In this document: in pieces, positions 8,640-16,063 of the stretch | Numbering within the stretch: position 1 is the stretch's first letter | Layout of the letters: each line of letters opens with the position of its first letter | Assembly: GCA_031258505.1 (NCBI GenBank) | Contig: JAIRMT010000013.1 | Location: forward strand, 1 to 47,969 | Origin: Treponema sp. | GTDB taxonomy: Bacteria; Spirochaetota; Spirochaetia; Treponematales; Breznakiellaceae | DNA: 47,969 nucleotides | Direction: 5' to 3' | Program-made: the position numbers and the translations under genes | Notes under the pieces: model-generated | The model's database searches: none | What the model was told of the DNA's origin: nothing | Seen by the model: the letters and a program-made list of their open reading frames with translations, nothing else

Positions 8640-9583
8640 AGCGGTCGTTCCAGTGAATCGAAGAGCGCTGTTGAGAGATAGCGTTCGCCCGTATCTGGCA
8701 GGAGCGCGACAATGGTCTTGCCTTGAAACTCCGGTCGTTTGGAGATTTGGGTTGCTGCGTATACAGCCGCGCCTGAAGAAATGCCCACGAGCAAGCCTTC
8801 GGTTATGGCAAGACGCTGGGACGCGATATAGGCTTCCTCAGTACGCACCTTGTAAATCTCGTCGTATATCGAGGTGTTAAGCACATGGGGTACAAAACCC
8901 GCGCCTATGCCCTGAATCTTGTGCGGACCTGGCGCTGAACCAGACAGTACCGCTGAATCGTAGGGTTCCACGGCAATCACTTTTATTGCCGGATTCTGCG
9001 CTTTGAGGAACTCGCCCGCGCCAGTGATAGTGCCGCCAGTTCCAATGCCTGCGACAAAGGCAGCCACATCGCCGTCAGTGTCCCGCCATATTTCAGGACC
9101 AGTGGTTTTCCGGTGAATGTCTGGATTTGCCGCATTGTTAAACTGCTGGGGAATAAAGGAACCGTTAATCTGAGCGTGGAGTTCCTCAGCCTTCCTGATA
9201 GCGCCTTTCATGCCGTCCTTACCCGGTGTGAGTACCAGCTCTGCGTTCAGCGCGCTCAACAGTTTCCGCCGCTCTATACTCATGGTGTCGGGCATAACCA
9301 GAATGATGCGGTAACCCTTAGCTGCGGCGACAAAAGCCAGCCCCACGCCAGTATTCCCACTCGTTGGCTCAATCAGCACGCTGTCCTTGGTTATCAGCCC
9401 CTGCTGTTCCGCCGCCTCGATCATTGCCAGCGCGATACGGTCTTTAACGCTCCCCGCTGGATTGAAGTATTCCAGCTTTGCCACGAGCCTTCCCTTCAGC
9501 TCAAAGCCCTCAGCATAGCCGCTCAGTTCCAGCAGCGGCGTATTCCCGATAAGCTCCGTCAGTTTCTTTGCAATCTTTGCCAT
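8636..9583 (-). CDS. cysK: Cysteine synthase (O-acetylserine sulfhydrylase), first gene of the mar-like operon
   Basis: A PLP enzyme of fold type II making cysteine from O-acetylserine and sulfide. The PLP lysine is Lys47 in NPAGSVKDR, the substrate loop PTSGNTG lies near residue 73, and the phosphate-binding GTGGT is in AGIGTGGTITG. Its 315 residues are full length. The ATG has AAGGAG about six bases upstream. It is the promoter-proximal gene of the nitrogenase-like operon and overlaps the radical SAM start by four bases. This links the reductase to sulfur assimilation: the enzyme could capture sulfide, or in a Mar pathway a released thiol. Two more members of this family occur at 31418-32374 and 32952-33881. 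Confidence 0.95.
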   Translation of the reverse strand: MAKIAKKLTELIGNTPLLELSGYAEGFELKGRLVAKLEYFNPAGSVKDRIALAMIEAAEQQGLITKDSVLIEPTSGNTGVGLAFVAAAKGYRIILVMPDTMSIERRKLLSALNAELVLTPGKDGMKGAIRKAEELHAQINGSFIPQQFNNAANPDIHRKTTGPEIWRDTDGDVAAFVAGIGTGGTITGAGEFLKAQNPAIKVIAVEPYDSAVLSGSAPGPHKIQGIGAGFVPHVLNTSIYDEIYKVRTEEAYIASQRLAITEGLLVGISSGAAVYAATQISKRPEFQGKTIVALLPDTGERYLSTALFDSLERPL

Positions 9584-9603
9584 CTTTTTCTCCTTCCTTC
9601 TTT

Positions 9604-9653
9604 ATATAAATAAATCGTTAAACGATGAGGAATTGCCCCTCATTGCTTTAAGG
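9604..9653 (-). promoter_or_regulatory. Leader of the cysK-mar operon with small inverted repeats
   Basis: Between the palindrome array and the cysK ribosome-binding site, the minus strand holds the hairpin ATGAGG-N7-CCTCAT and then the palindrome CGTTTAACG, followed by an AT-rich stretch. These could be an operator or leader structure. I see no convincing -35/-10 pair, so the promoter may lie here in a degenerate form or upstream of the array. Confidence 0.35.
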
Positions 9654-10462
9654 ATTGAACGCCCAGTTCCTTTAGGAACTAACGCCTAGTTCCTTAGGGG
9701 AACTAACACCTAGTTCCTCTAGGAACTAACACCTCGTTCCTCTAGGAACTAACACCTAGTTCCTTATGGGAACTAACACCTAGTTCCTTAGGGGAACTAA
9801 CACCTAGTTCCTCTAGGAACTAACACCTAGTTCCTTTAAGGAACTAACGCCTAGTTCCTTAGGGGAACTAACACCTCGTTCCTTAGGGGAACTAACGCCC
9901 AGTTCCTTAGGGGAACTAACGCCCAGTTCCTTTAGGAACTAACGCCTAGTTCCTTTAGGAACTAACACCCTGATCCTAGAGGAACTAACGCCTCGTTCCT
10001 TAGGGGAACTAACCGCTAGTTCCTTAGGGGAACTAACACCCTGATCCTCTAGGAACTGATACCTAGTTCCTTTAGGAACTAACACCTAGTTCCTCTAGGA
10101 ACTAACACCTAGTTCCTTATGGGAACTAACGCCTAGTTCCTTATGGGAACTAACGCCTAGTTCCTTATAGGAACTAACGCCTAGTTCCTTATGGGAACTA
10201 ACACCCTGATCCTCTAGGAACTAACACCCTGATCCTCTAGGAACTAACGCCCAGTTCCTTTAGGAACTAACCGCTAGTTCCTCTAGGAACTAACCACTAG
10301 TTCCTCTAGGAACTAACGCCTAGTTCCTTATGGGAACTAACACCTAGTTCCTCTAGGAACTAACACCTCGTTCCTTATGGGAACTAACACCTCGTTCCTT
10401 ATGGGAACTAACACCCTGATCCTCTAGGAACTAACACCCTGATCCTCTAGGAACTAACACAG
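9654..10462. repeat. Array of 34 tandem 23-24-bp palindromic units
   Basis: Each unit is a 5-base linker (mostly ACACC or ACGCC) followed by a palindrome of the form TAGTTCC-N4/5-GGAACTA. I count 34 consecutive units over ~809 bp. Variation is confined to the centre (CTCTAG, CTTTAG, CTTAGGG, CTTATGG), the first half-site (TAG, TCG, CAG, or CTGATCC for TAGTTCC) and the linker. There are stops in all frames and no unique spacers. It occupies the region upstream of the cysK-mar operon and downstream of ispG. A shorter array in the opposite orientation lies at 43451-43772. Confidence 0.97.
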
Positions 10463-10523
10463 TCGGCGTGGCGACCTTCATTTTTGAGTAAGGTTGTTAC
10501 CTTTTCGATATTTTGGGGGAATG

Positions 10524-10642
10524 GTAACTCATGTTACGCAGGAAGAAAAAATGGTAAGAATTGGTCATCGAATGGACGCTAATATACGCGAATAGGTCAT
10601 TTCTCTAAAGAAGATTCGCGTTCATTCGCGTAATTCGATGAT
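10524..10642 (-). repeat. Inverted repeat copy B with MITE-like core
   Basis: The reverse complement of this stretch matches positions 2-119 at about 93% by eye. The core with terminal inverted repeats (TCATCGAAT / ATTCGATGAT) spans about 10564-10642. Together the copies enclose the chemoreceptor, hydrolase, cysK-mar operon and palindrome array in a 10.4-kb segment that could invert by homologous recombination. Confidence 0.8.
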
Positions 10643-10688
10643 CTTTTTCTTTCCGGTGCGTAAGGTGAATGGTAAGTCAGAATTTGAA

Positions 10689-11801
10689 CTATCTTTTCGC
10701 GCCAGCTTCCCCCAGCATTTCCCGCCACGCCTCGTCCGCGTCCCTTGCGTCTATCGTGCGCAGCAGTTCCCCGCGCCGGAACAACATTACCTTGTCGCCA
10801 ACGCCCGTGATGCCGAGGTCTGCCGAGCGCGCCTCGCCGGGGCCGTTCACTACGCACCCCATTACCGCGATGGTCAGCGGCTTGTCCAGCGCGTATAGCG
10901 TGGTTTTCCAGCGCTCGGTGAAGGCGTGCGTGTCAAAGCTGTTTCTGCCGCAGCGGGGACACGAGATGATTGTTACGCCATTGCGCGGAACACGGTCAGA
11001 GGCTAGGGTGGCGAGGATTTCTCTGGCGGCAATGACTTCGTTCTCCATCGTGTCAGAGAGCGAGACACGGATTGTATCGCCGATGCCGGTGGAAAGCAGC
11101 GAGTGCAGGGCAATGGTGTTCCGTACCACACCAGCGATGAGGGGACCGGCTTCAGTAACGCCGATGTGGAGTGGCGCGTCAGTGCGGTCGGCAAGGAGGC
11201 GGTTTGCGGCGATGGTGTCAGAGACAGAAGAGGCTTTCATTGAGACGAGTACCTTGTCAAAGGCGAAGTCGCGGAAGATGGCAAGTTCACGTTCTGCGGC
11301 CTGTACCAGCGCTTCCACACGGCTGAGACGCTTTTCGTCAACCTGAATGTGGAGGTCTTGCGGCAGACTTCCAGCGTTCAAGCCAATACGGATGGGGACG
11401 CCTGCGGCGGCGGCTTTCTCCAGCACTTGGGCGGTTTTGTCTTTGCCACCGATGTTACCGGGGTTCAGGCGGATTTTGGCTATTGGGAAGTCAAGGCAGC
11501 GAAGCGCGATTTTGTAGTTGAAGTGTATGTCTGCTACCAGCGGCATGGAGACCATGCCAGCCAGGGTTCCTATGACTTCGGCGGCGTCCATGTCTGGCAC
11601 GGCAAAACGCAATAAGCCGCATCCCATGTCTTGTAATGCGGCTATGCGTTTGACGATGGCTTCGCCAGATGCGCCTTCGATGTCCGTAAAATGAAGGCGG
11701 TCTTTCCACATCGTTTGTATAACGATGGGTAGACCGCCGCCGATAGAAACGGCAGAGACGTTTGCTCTGCCGCCTATTGTTATGGTTCGGGAAAGCCGCA
11801 C
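10689..11801 (-). CDS. ispG: 4-hydroxy-3-methylbut-2-en-1-yl diphosphate synthase (IspG/GcpE)
   Basis: The penultimate step of the MEP isoprenoid pathway, converting methylerythritol cyclodiphosphate to HMBPP with a [4Fe-4S] cluster. The N-terminal TIM barrel shows PLVADIHFNYKIAL (about 87-100) and KIRLNPGNIGG. The C-terminal cluster domain has Cys281 and Cys284 (SCPRCGR), Cys316 (MGCVVNGPGEA) and the ligand Glu323. At 370 residues it is the compact bacterial form. The start is GTG, seven bases after the atpK stop, with no clear ribosome-binding site, so translation is probably coupled to atpK. An isoprenoid gene as the tail of a V-ATPase operon is unusual and probably a local arrangement. 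Confidence 0.95.
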   Translation of the reverse strand: MRLSRTITIGGRANVSAVSIGGGLPIVIQTMWKDRLHFTDIEGASGEAIVKRIAALQDMGCGLLRFAVPDMDAAEVIGTLAGMVSMPLVADIHFNYKIALRCLDFPIAKIRLNPGNIGGKDKTAQVLEKAAAAGVPIRIGLNAGSLPQDLHIQVDEKRLSRVEALVQAAERELAIFRDFAFDKVLVSMKASSVSDTIAANRLLADRTDAPLHIGVTEAGPLIAGVVRNTIALHSLLSTGIGDTIRVSLSDTMENEVIAAREILATLASDRVPRNGVTIISCPRCGRNSFDTHAFTERWKTTLYALDKPLTIAVMGCVVNGPGEARSADLGITGVGDKVMLFRRGELLRTIDARDADEAWREMLGEAGAKR

Positions 11802-11807
11802 GGTTTG

Positions 11808-12239
11808 CTAGAGGCTGACCATTGAGAGTACCATCGCAAAGAGCGCGACGGTTTCGCAGATGCCGACAACCGAGATGTACTGTGCAAAGCCCTTACCGGT
11901 TTCGCCCTGTGCATCGGAGGCTGCAGCGCCTGCCTGACCCTGCGCGATTGCCGAGAATGCCATTGCCAGACCTGAGCCGATACCAAAGCCTAAGTAGAGC
12001 CAGCCTTGGTCAGGGTTTGCCAGCGCTGCAGCTTTTATCTGACCCATGAGAATGAACCCGTAAAACGTCTGGGTTAAGGGTGCGCCAGCAAAGGTAACCA
12101 GTGTCATGGGTGCGGGTTTGTTGGCAATGTAACACCGCTTCCACGCGCCTATTGCCGATTGCCCGGCAATGCCGATACCGATTGCTGAACCTATTGCCGC
12201 AATACCCATTACAAGACCTGCGCCTAATAATCCTAACAT
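11808..12239 (-). CDS. atpK: V-type ATP synthase subunit K (proteolipid, c ring)
   Basis: A 143-residue membrane rotor subunit with four hydrophobic helices, i.e. a duplicated hairpin as in V-type K subunits. The ion-binding glutamate is in GICETVALF of the last helix. TM2 has PLTQTFYGF and TM3 AQGQAGAA, so a Thr-Gln pair and a Gln occupy positions used for Na+ coordination in Enterococcus NtpK. This suggests, but does not prove, Na+ coupling. GAAGGAG precedes the ATG by about six bases. A hairpin separates it from atpI, which may help raise its expression relative to the rest of the operon. Confidence 0.95.
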   Translation of the reverse strand: MLGLLGAGLVMGIAAIGSAIGIGIAGQSAIGAWKRCYIANKPAPMTLVTFAGAPLTQTFYGFILMGQIKAAALANPDQGWLYLGFGIGSGLAMAFSAIAQGQAGAAASDAQGETGKGFAQYISVVGICETVALFAMVLSMVSL

Positions 12240-12275
12240 GTTAAACTCCTTCTATAATCTGCAAGTTTAAAGCTT

Positions 12276-12295
12276 GGTAAAGACTTGGCTTTACC
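12276..12295 (-). promoter_or_regulatory. Intercistronic hairpin between atpI and atpK
   Basis: GGTAAAG and CTTTACC form a perfect 7-bp stem around a six-base loop in the 70-bp gap between atpI and atpK, the largest gap in an otherwise overlapping operon. It may act as an mRNA stabiliser or processing site that sets the high subunit K stoichiometry. That role is inference. Confidence 0.45.
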
Positions 12296-12309
12296 AGAAA
12301 CTCATTGCA

Positions 12310-14148
12310 TTAAATTTTAACCGTTTTACCAAACGGTTTATACATAAAGCCTGACCAGGTAAGCCCTAAATGCCCGGAGAATTCTAGGGTATTCAGCCGC
12401 ACACCGTGAACAAGCACCGACAACACATTGAGTACGACATTCAAGCCATGCCCAAAGACTAAAAGAATGATGCCCATAAAGATTAAAAAGTTTCCTAAGA
12501 GGGGGCCTGCCATAGTATTCACGGTCGATGAAATCGACGCGCCAGCAAGCCCTACAGCCCAGAGACGGATGTAGGACATGATGTCCGAGAACACGTTAGT
12601 AATGCCCAGTACCACTGAGATGATGTTCTTAAAACTGTACAAGATGGACTGCCCCAGATTGCCCTCATAACCAGCGAACACAAACGTAAGGAAGAAGCCG
12701 CCGCCTAAGAGGTACAGCGACGCTGGCAAAAGGGGTATCTGCCGGTAGCTGTTACTGACCACGAGGAAAAGCACAAGGTTGAACATTCCGATGAGCATGG
12801 CAAGGGAGCCTAGTTCAGCGAACAGTTTTAAGGACTTGATGTTGCGAAAGAAACCTTTGATGTGCGCAATGCCGAGTTGCAGGAGCGCAAGTGAGAAACA
12901 GAAGATTTGCAGGTTTTGATCAACGATAGCCTTTTGCGCCACGCCTTTTGCCGCTTCCGCACTGGAAAGCGCTGGTAACGAGATACTTCGCAGGATTTCT
13001 GGCAGCTTCGCCGCATCAATGCCGAACCATGTGCAGGTAATAATACCCCAGGCGATATTGGATAGGCTGAGTAGTCCCAGCATTTTAAGCGCGGCGGGAA
13101 CGCCTTGAGCCGCAGTCTTGGCAATACCGATGATGGCGATAATACCAAGTATCGCGCCATAGCCTGCATCCCCGAAAATCATGCCGAAAAATATGCAGAA
13201 GAACAGCAGGAACCAGCCAGATATGTCTACTTCACGGTAGCCCGGCACTACTTCTAGGAAGTCGGTGAGCGGGTAGATGAGGCTGGCGAGTTTGTTGTTC
13301 TTGAGCAGGGTCGGTACTGCATCTTCTTCGGACGGGTCGGCTATTGCCAATGCCCAGCCGTTTTCGGCGGCGGCGCGTTTCAGCACGCCAACGTCGTCCT
13401 TTGGCGCAAAACCAGTGAGCCAGGAAATGCCTGTGCTAAGGGAATTTGCGCCCGGGCTAACGCTGTCCATGCTTGCCTTCGCGGTTTCAAACTCAATGTT
13501 TCGCGCCAGGGTCTTTAGCTCGTCCTCAATACTGTTTTTATGAGCGGCAAGCATTGCAAAGCGTTTCTCAAGGTCTGCCAGTTTTGTCTGAATGTTCTTT
13601 ATGAGCGTGCGCATTTCAGACAGAGATTTTTCGGGCAGGGCAAAGGGCGTCTCACCGGTGATTTCGTGATCCAGCGCCACGCCGTATACCTTAACCTTGT
13701 CCCGAAACAGGGTAATAAAACGCTGTTCTTTGTCCAGAGACTCATACGCCTTGTAGGACAATTCATAGGGGATAAGAGTGAGTCCCTGCTTGACCAGCTC
13801 TTTCAAGGCAGCGGGGTTGAAATCCCCCCACTTCTCAACGCGGCTCTCTTCTTTGCCAAGCGACAAAACCTGTTCCTGAAGCGTCTTCTTTTCGTTGTCC
13901 ATACCCAAGACCTCGGTAACTAGGTCTGAGATAGACGCTTTTGAATCAGTTTCTGCGGCTTTATAAGACCGCAGAAGTCCGAGCGCTGTTTCCGCCTTTG
14001 CCTTGCGGTCGAGCTGCTTTGAGAGACCGTCGCTGGCAACAGGACGCGACTCAATGTGCAACAAGCCCAAGTCACGGAGTTTGGCAAGCGATGCGTCGCG
14101 GGTTTTATCCATAACCACGATGGAGATTTTCTTCATTGGTACTATCAT
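12310..14148 (-). CDS. atpI: V-type ATP synthase subunit I (stator, a subunit)
   Basis: A 612-residue membrane stator that forms the ion half-channel against the K ring. The N-terminal ~300 residues are soluble with coiled-coil stretches (for example around 185-215). From about residue 300 there are multiple membrane helices, including FCIFFGMIFGDAGYGAILGI, the hallmark segment of the V-type I/a subunit, and the C-terminal SYIRLWAVGLAGASISS and FGHGLNVVLNVLSVLVHGVRLNTLEF. The ATG overlaps the atpD stop (ATGA). A second in-frame ATG follows four codons later. Confidence 0.95.
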   Translation of the reverse strand: MIVPMKKISIVVMDKTRDASLAKLRDLGLLHIESRPVASDGLSKQLDRKAKAETALGLLRSYKAAETDSKASISDLVTEVLGMDNEKKTLQEQVLSLGKEESRVEKWGDFNPAALKELVKQGLTLIPYELSYKAYESLDKEQRFITLFRDKVKVYGVALDHEITGETPFALPEKSLSEMRTLIKNIQTKLADLEKRFAMLAAHKNSIEDELKTLARNIEFETAKASMDSVSPGANSLSTGISWLTGFAPKDDVGVLKRAAAENGWALAIADPSEEDAVPTLLKNNKLASLIYPLTDFLEVVPGYREVDISGWFLLFFCIFFGMIFGDAGYGAILGIIAIIGIAKTAAQGVPAALKMLGLLSLSNIAWGIITCTWFGIDAAKLPEILRSISLPALSSAEAAKGVAQKAIVDQNLQIFCFSLALLQLGIAHIKGFFRNIKSLKLFAELGSLAMLIGMFNLVLFLVVSNSYRQIPLLPASLYLLGGGFFLTFVFAGYEGNLGQSILYSFKNIISVVLGITNVFSDIMSYIRLWAVGLAGASISSTVNTMAGPLLGNFLIFMGIILLVFGHGLNVVLNVLSVLVHGVRLNTLEFSGHLGLTWSGFMYKPFGKTVKI

Positions 14149-14747
14149 TGGGCAGCCCTCTGCATACCACGTTTGGCGATCTTGCCGCGAACCACTGCCG
14201 CAGTCTGCTGATCACCGAGGTATACCTGAATTTTCTTGATATTCCCTGTAGTTTCGGGAATCTTGATCTTCTCAAACAGGTTGACTCGCTGAGTCGTTAC
14301 CCGCAGTTCATGCTCCAGCCGCTTGCGCTGTTCCTCGAGGGTCTGCGCCTCAAGGTCAAGCAAGAGTACCTGCTTCATGCGCTCCACAGCTGCGTCAAGC
14401 CAGAGCGGGGTACGGACGAGGTCGTAAGGCGTGATTTCAAAGTCAGCGCCATGAAAGACAGGGATTGTTACGCCCGCAATGTTTCCCTCAGAAGTCCGCA
14501 GACTGGTGATTCGGAGTATGTCTGGGGTGAAAAAGCCCTTCTCGCCGTAGACCGCGATCCATGCCTTGAAGGTTTCATCAATCCGCTTTTTTTCGTCGAG
14601 CAGTTCTTTGATACGCGACTCTGTGGTTCTGATTTCTGCCTGAAGCTGTTGTTTCTTGAGCATGAGCGTAGGCAGATAACGCTGAAACATTTTCAGCGAA
14701 TCTTTCTGCTTTTTAAGCTCATTCTTCGTCAGCTTGATCTTTGCCAT
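14145..14747 (-). CDS. atpD: V-type ATP synthase subunit D (central stalk)
   Basis: A 200-residue rotor shaft subunit. The N-terminal KIKLTKNELKKQKDSLKMFQRYLPTLMLKK pattern begins a long coiled coil that resumes near residues 145-180 with ALTHOUGH-free heptads such as LEEQRKRLEHELRVTTQRVN, the expected antiparallel pair. It sits between atpB and atpI with a seven-base gap upstream and a four-base overlap downstream. A full ATPase of A, B, D, E, I and K subunits is encoded. No gene for subunit F or C/G is recognisable here, which is common for spirochaete operons. Confidence 0.92.
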   Translation of the reverse strand: MAKIKLTKNELKKQKDSLKMFQRYLPTLMLKKQQLQAEIRTTESRIKELLDEKKRIDETFKAWIAVYGEKGFFTPDILRITSLRTSEGNIAGVTIPVFHGADFEITPYDLVRTPLWLDAAVERMKQVLLLDLEAQTLEEQRKRLEHELRVTTQRVNLFEKIKIPETTGNIKKIQVYLGDQQTAAVVRGKIAKRGMQRAAQ

Positions 14748-14754
14748 GGCGACC

Positions 14755-16053
14755 TCAGTTCTTCTTGGGCCAGAACTGGTTGATCAGTTCAGTCCGCAGG
14801 CCGGTTTCTTCTGGTGTGAAGCAATCGGCGAGGATTTCCCACCCCTGGTCCAGGGCGTGTTCCAGCGGGATGTTAACCGAAAGGTCCATCATCTTGCTTT
14901 CAAAATGCTCGCCGTATTTAAGGAGCTTCTCATCCCAGTTGGTCATCATAAAGCCCATGGCCTTTTTCTCAAGCGTGTCCTTGTACGCGGCGTAGAGCCG
15001 AATCATGCCGTCCATGATAGCGCGGTGGTCCTTGCGGGTCTTGTTGTTTACCTGCTGTTTTAAGCGCGACAACGAACCAAACGGTTCAATGCGCCCGTTC
15101 TTCAGGTAGTACTGGCCTTCGGTGATATAACCTGTGTTATCCGGCACCGGATGGGTTACATCGTCACCAGGCATCGTGGTTACGCCAAGAACGGTAATGG
15201 AACCAGCAGTATCGAAGTCAACCGCTTTTTCGTAACGGGACGCGAGTTGGCTGTAAAGGTCGCCTGGATAACCACGGTTTGACGGAACCTGCTCCTGTAT
15301 AATGGAGATTTCTTTCATGGCATCGGCGAAGTTCGTCATGTCGGTCAAGAGGACCAGCACATCCTTGCCCTGCAAGGCGAACTGCTCGGCAACCGCCAGC
15401 GACATATCGGGGATCATGAGGCACTCGACAGTGGGGTCGCTCGCCGTATGCACAAACATCACGGTGCGGGAAAGCGCGCCCCCTTCCTCCAGTGTATCCT
15501 TGAAAAACAGATAGTCATCATACTTTAGACCCATTCCGCCTAAAATGATAACGTCAACCTCAGCCTGCATTGCGATACGCGCCAAGAGTTCGTTGTACGG
15601 TTCACCAGACACCGAGAAGATTGGCAGTTTCTGGGAAACGACCAGCGTGTTAAACATGTCTATCATGGGGATACCGGTACGGATCATACGGCGTGGGATG
15701 ATGCGCTGCGCAGGATTCACCGACGGCCCCCCGATGGGTATCAGATTCTCGTGGAGCGCCGGTCCCCTGTCGCGGGGAGCGCCTGAACCGGAGAACACGC
15801 GCCCCATGAGGTTGTCAGAGAACGAGACCTGCATGGGGTGTCCGAGGAAGCGTACCGTGTCGCCGGTAGAGATACCGCGCCCGCCCGCGAACACTTGCAG
15901 GGAAACGATGTCGTTTTCCAGTCGGTTTACCTCGGCAAGGGATATGCCGAAAGCAGTGTCAACTTCCGCGAGGTCGCCGTAGCGAATGCCCTCGGCTTTC
16001 ACCGTAATAACGCTACCGGTGATGGATTCTATCTTGCTATATACCTTTTTCAT
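14755..16053 (-). CDS. atpB: V-type ATP synthase subunit B
   Basis: The 432-residue non-catalytic subunit of the V1 hexamer. The beta-barrel N terminus is followed by the nucleotide-fold core. As expected for B there is no Walker A sequence; the corresponding region reads FSVSGEPYNELLARIA. Conserved segments include RIIPRRMIRTGIPMIDMFNTL, VLVLLTDMTNFADAMKEIS, PSNRGYPGDLYSQLASRYE and the arginine region SLSRLKQQVN. The ATG start lies ten bases after the atpA stop. Confidence 0.96.
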   Translation of the reverse strand: MKKVYSKIESITGSVITVKAEGIRYGDLAEVDTAFGISLAEVNRLENDIVSLQVFAGGRGISTGDTVRFLGHPMQVSFSDNLMGRVFSGSGAPRDRGPALHENLIPIGGPSVNPAQRIIPRRMIRTGIPMIDMFNTLVVSQKLPIFSVSGEPYNELLARIAMQAEVDVIILGGMGLKYDDYLFFKDTLEEGGALSRTVMFVHTASDPTVECLMIPDMSLAVAEQFALQGKDVLVLLTDMTNFADAMKEISIIQEQVPSNRGYPGDLYSQLASRYEKAVDFDTAGSITVLGVTTMPGDDVTHPVPDNTGYITEGQYYLKNGRIEPFGSLSRLKQQVNNKTRKDHRAIMDGMIRLYAAYKDTLEKKAMGFMMTNWDEKLLKYGEHFESKMMDLSVNIPLEHALDQGWEILADCFTPEETGLRTELINQFWPKKN

Positions 16054-16063
16054 CTATGCCACC

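Noticed and set aside
9654..10462. CRISPR array
   Set aside because: Regular spacing suggested it, but there are no unique spacers: the interval between palindromes is a constant 5-base linker, and no cas genes occur in the window.
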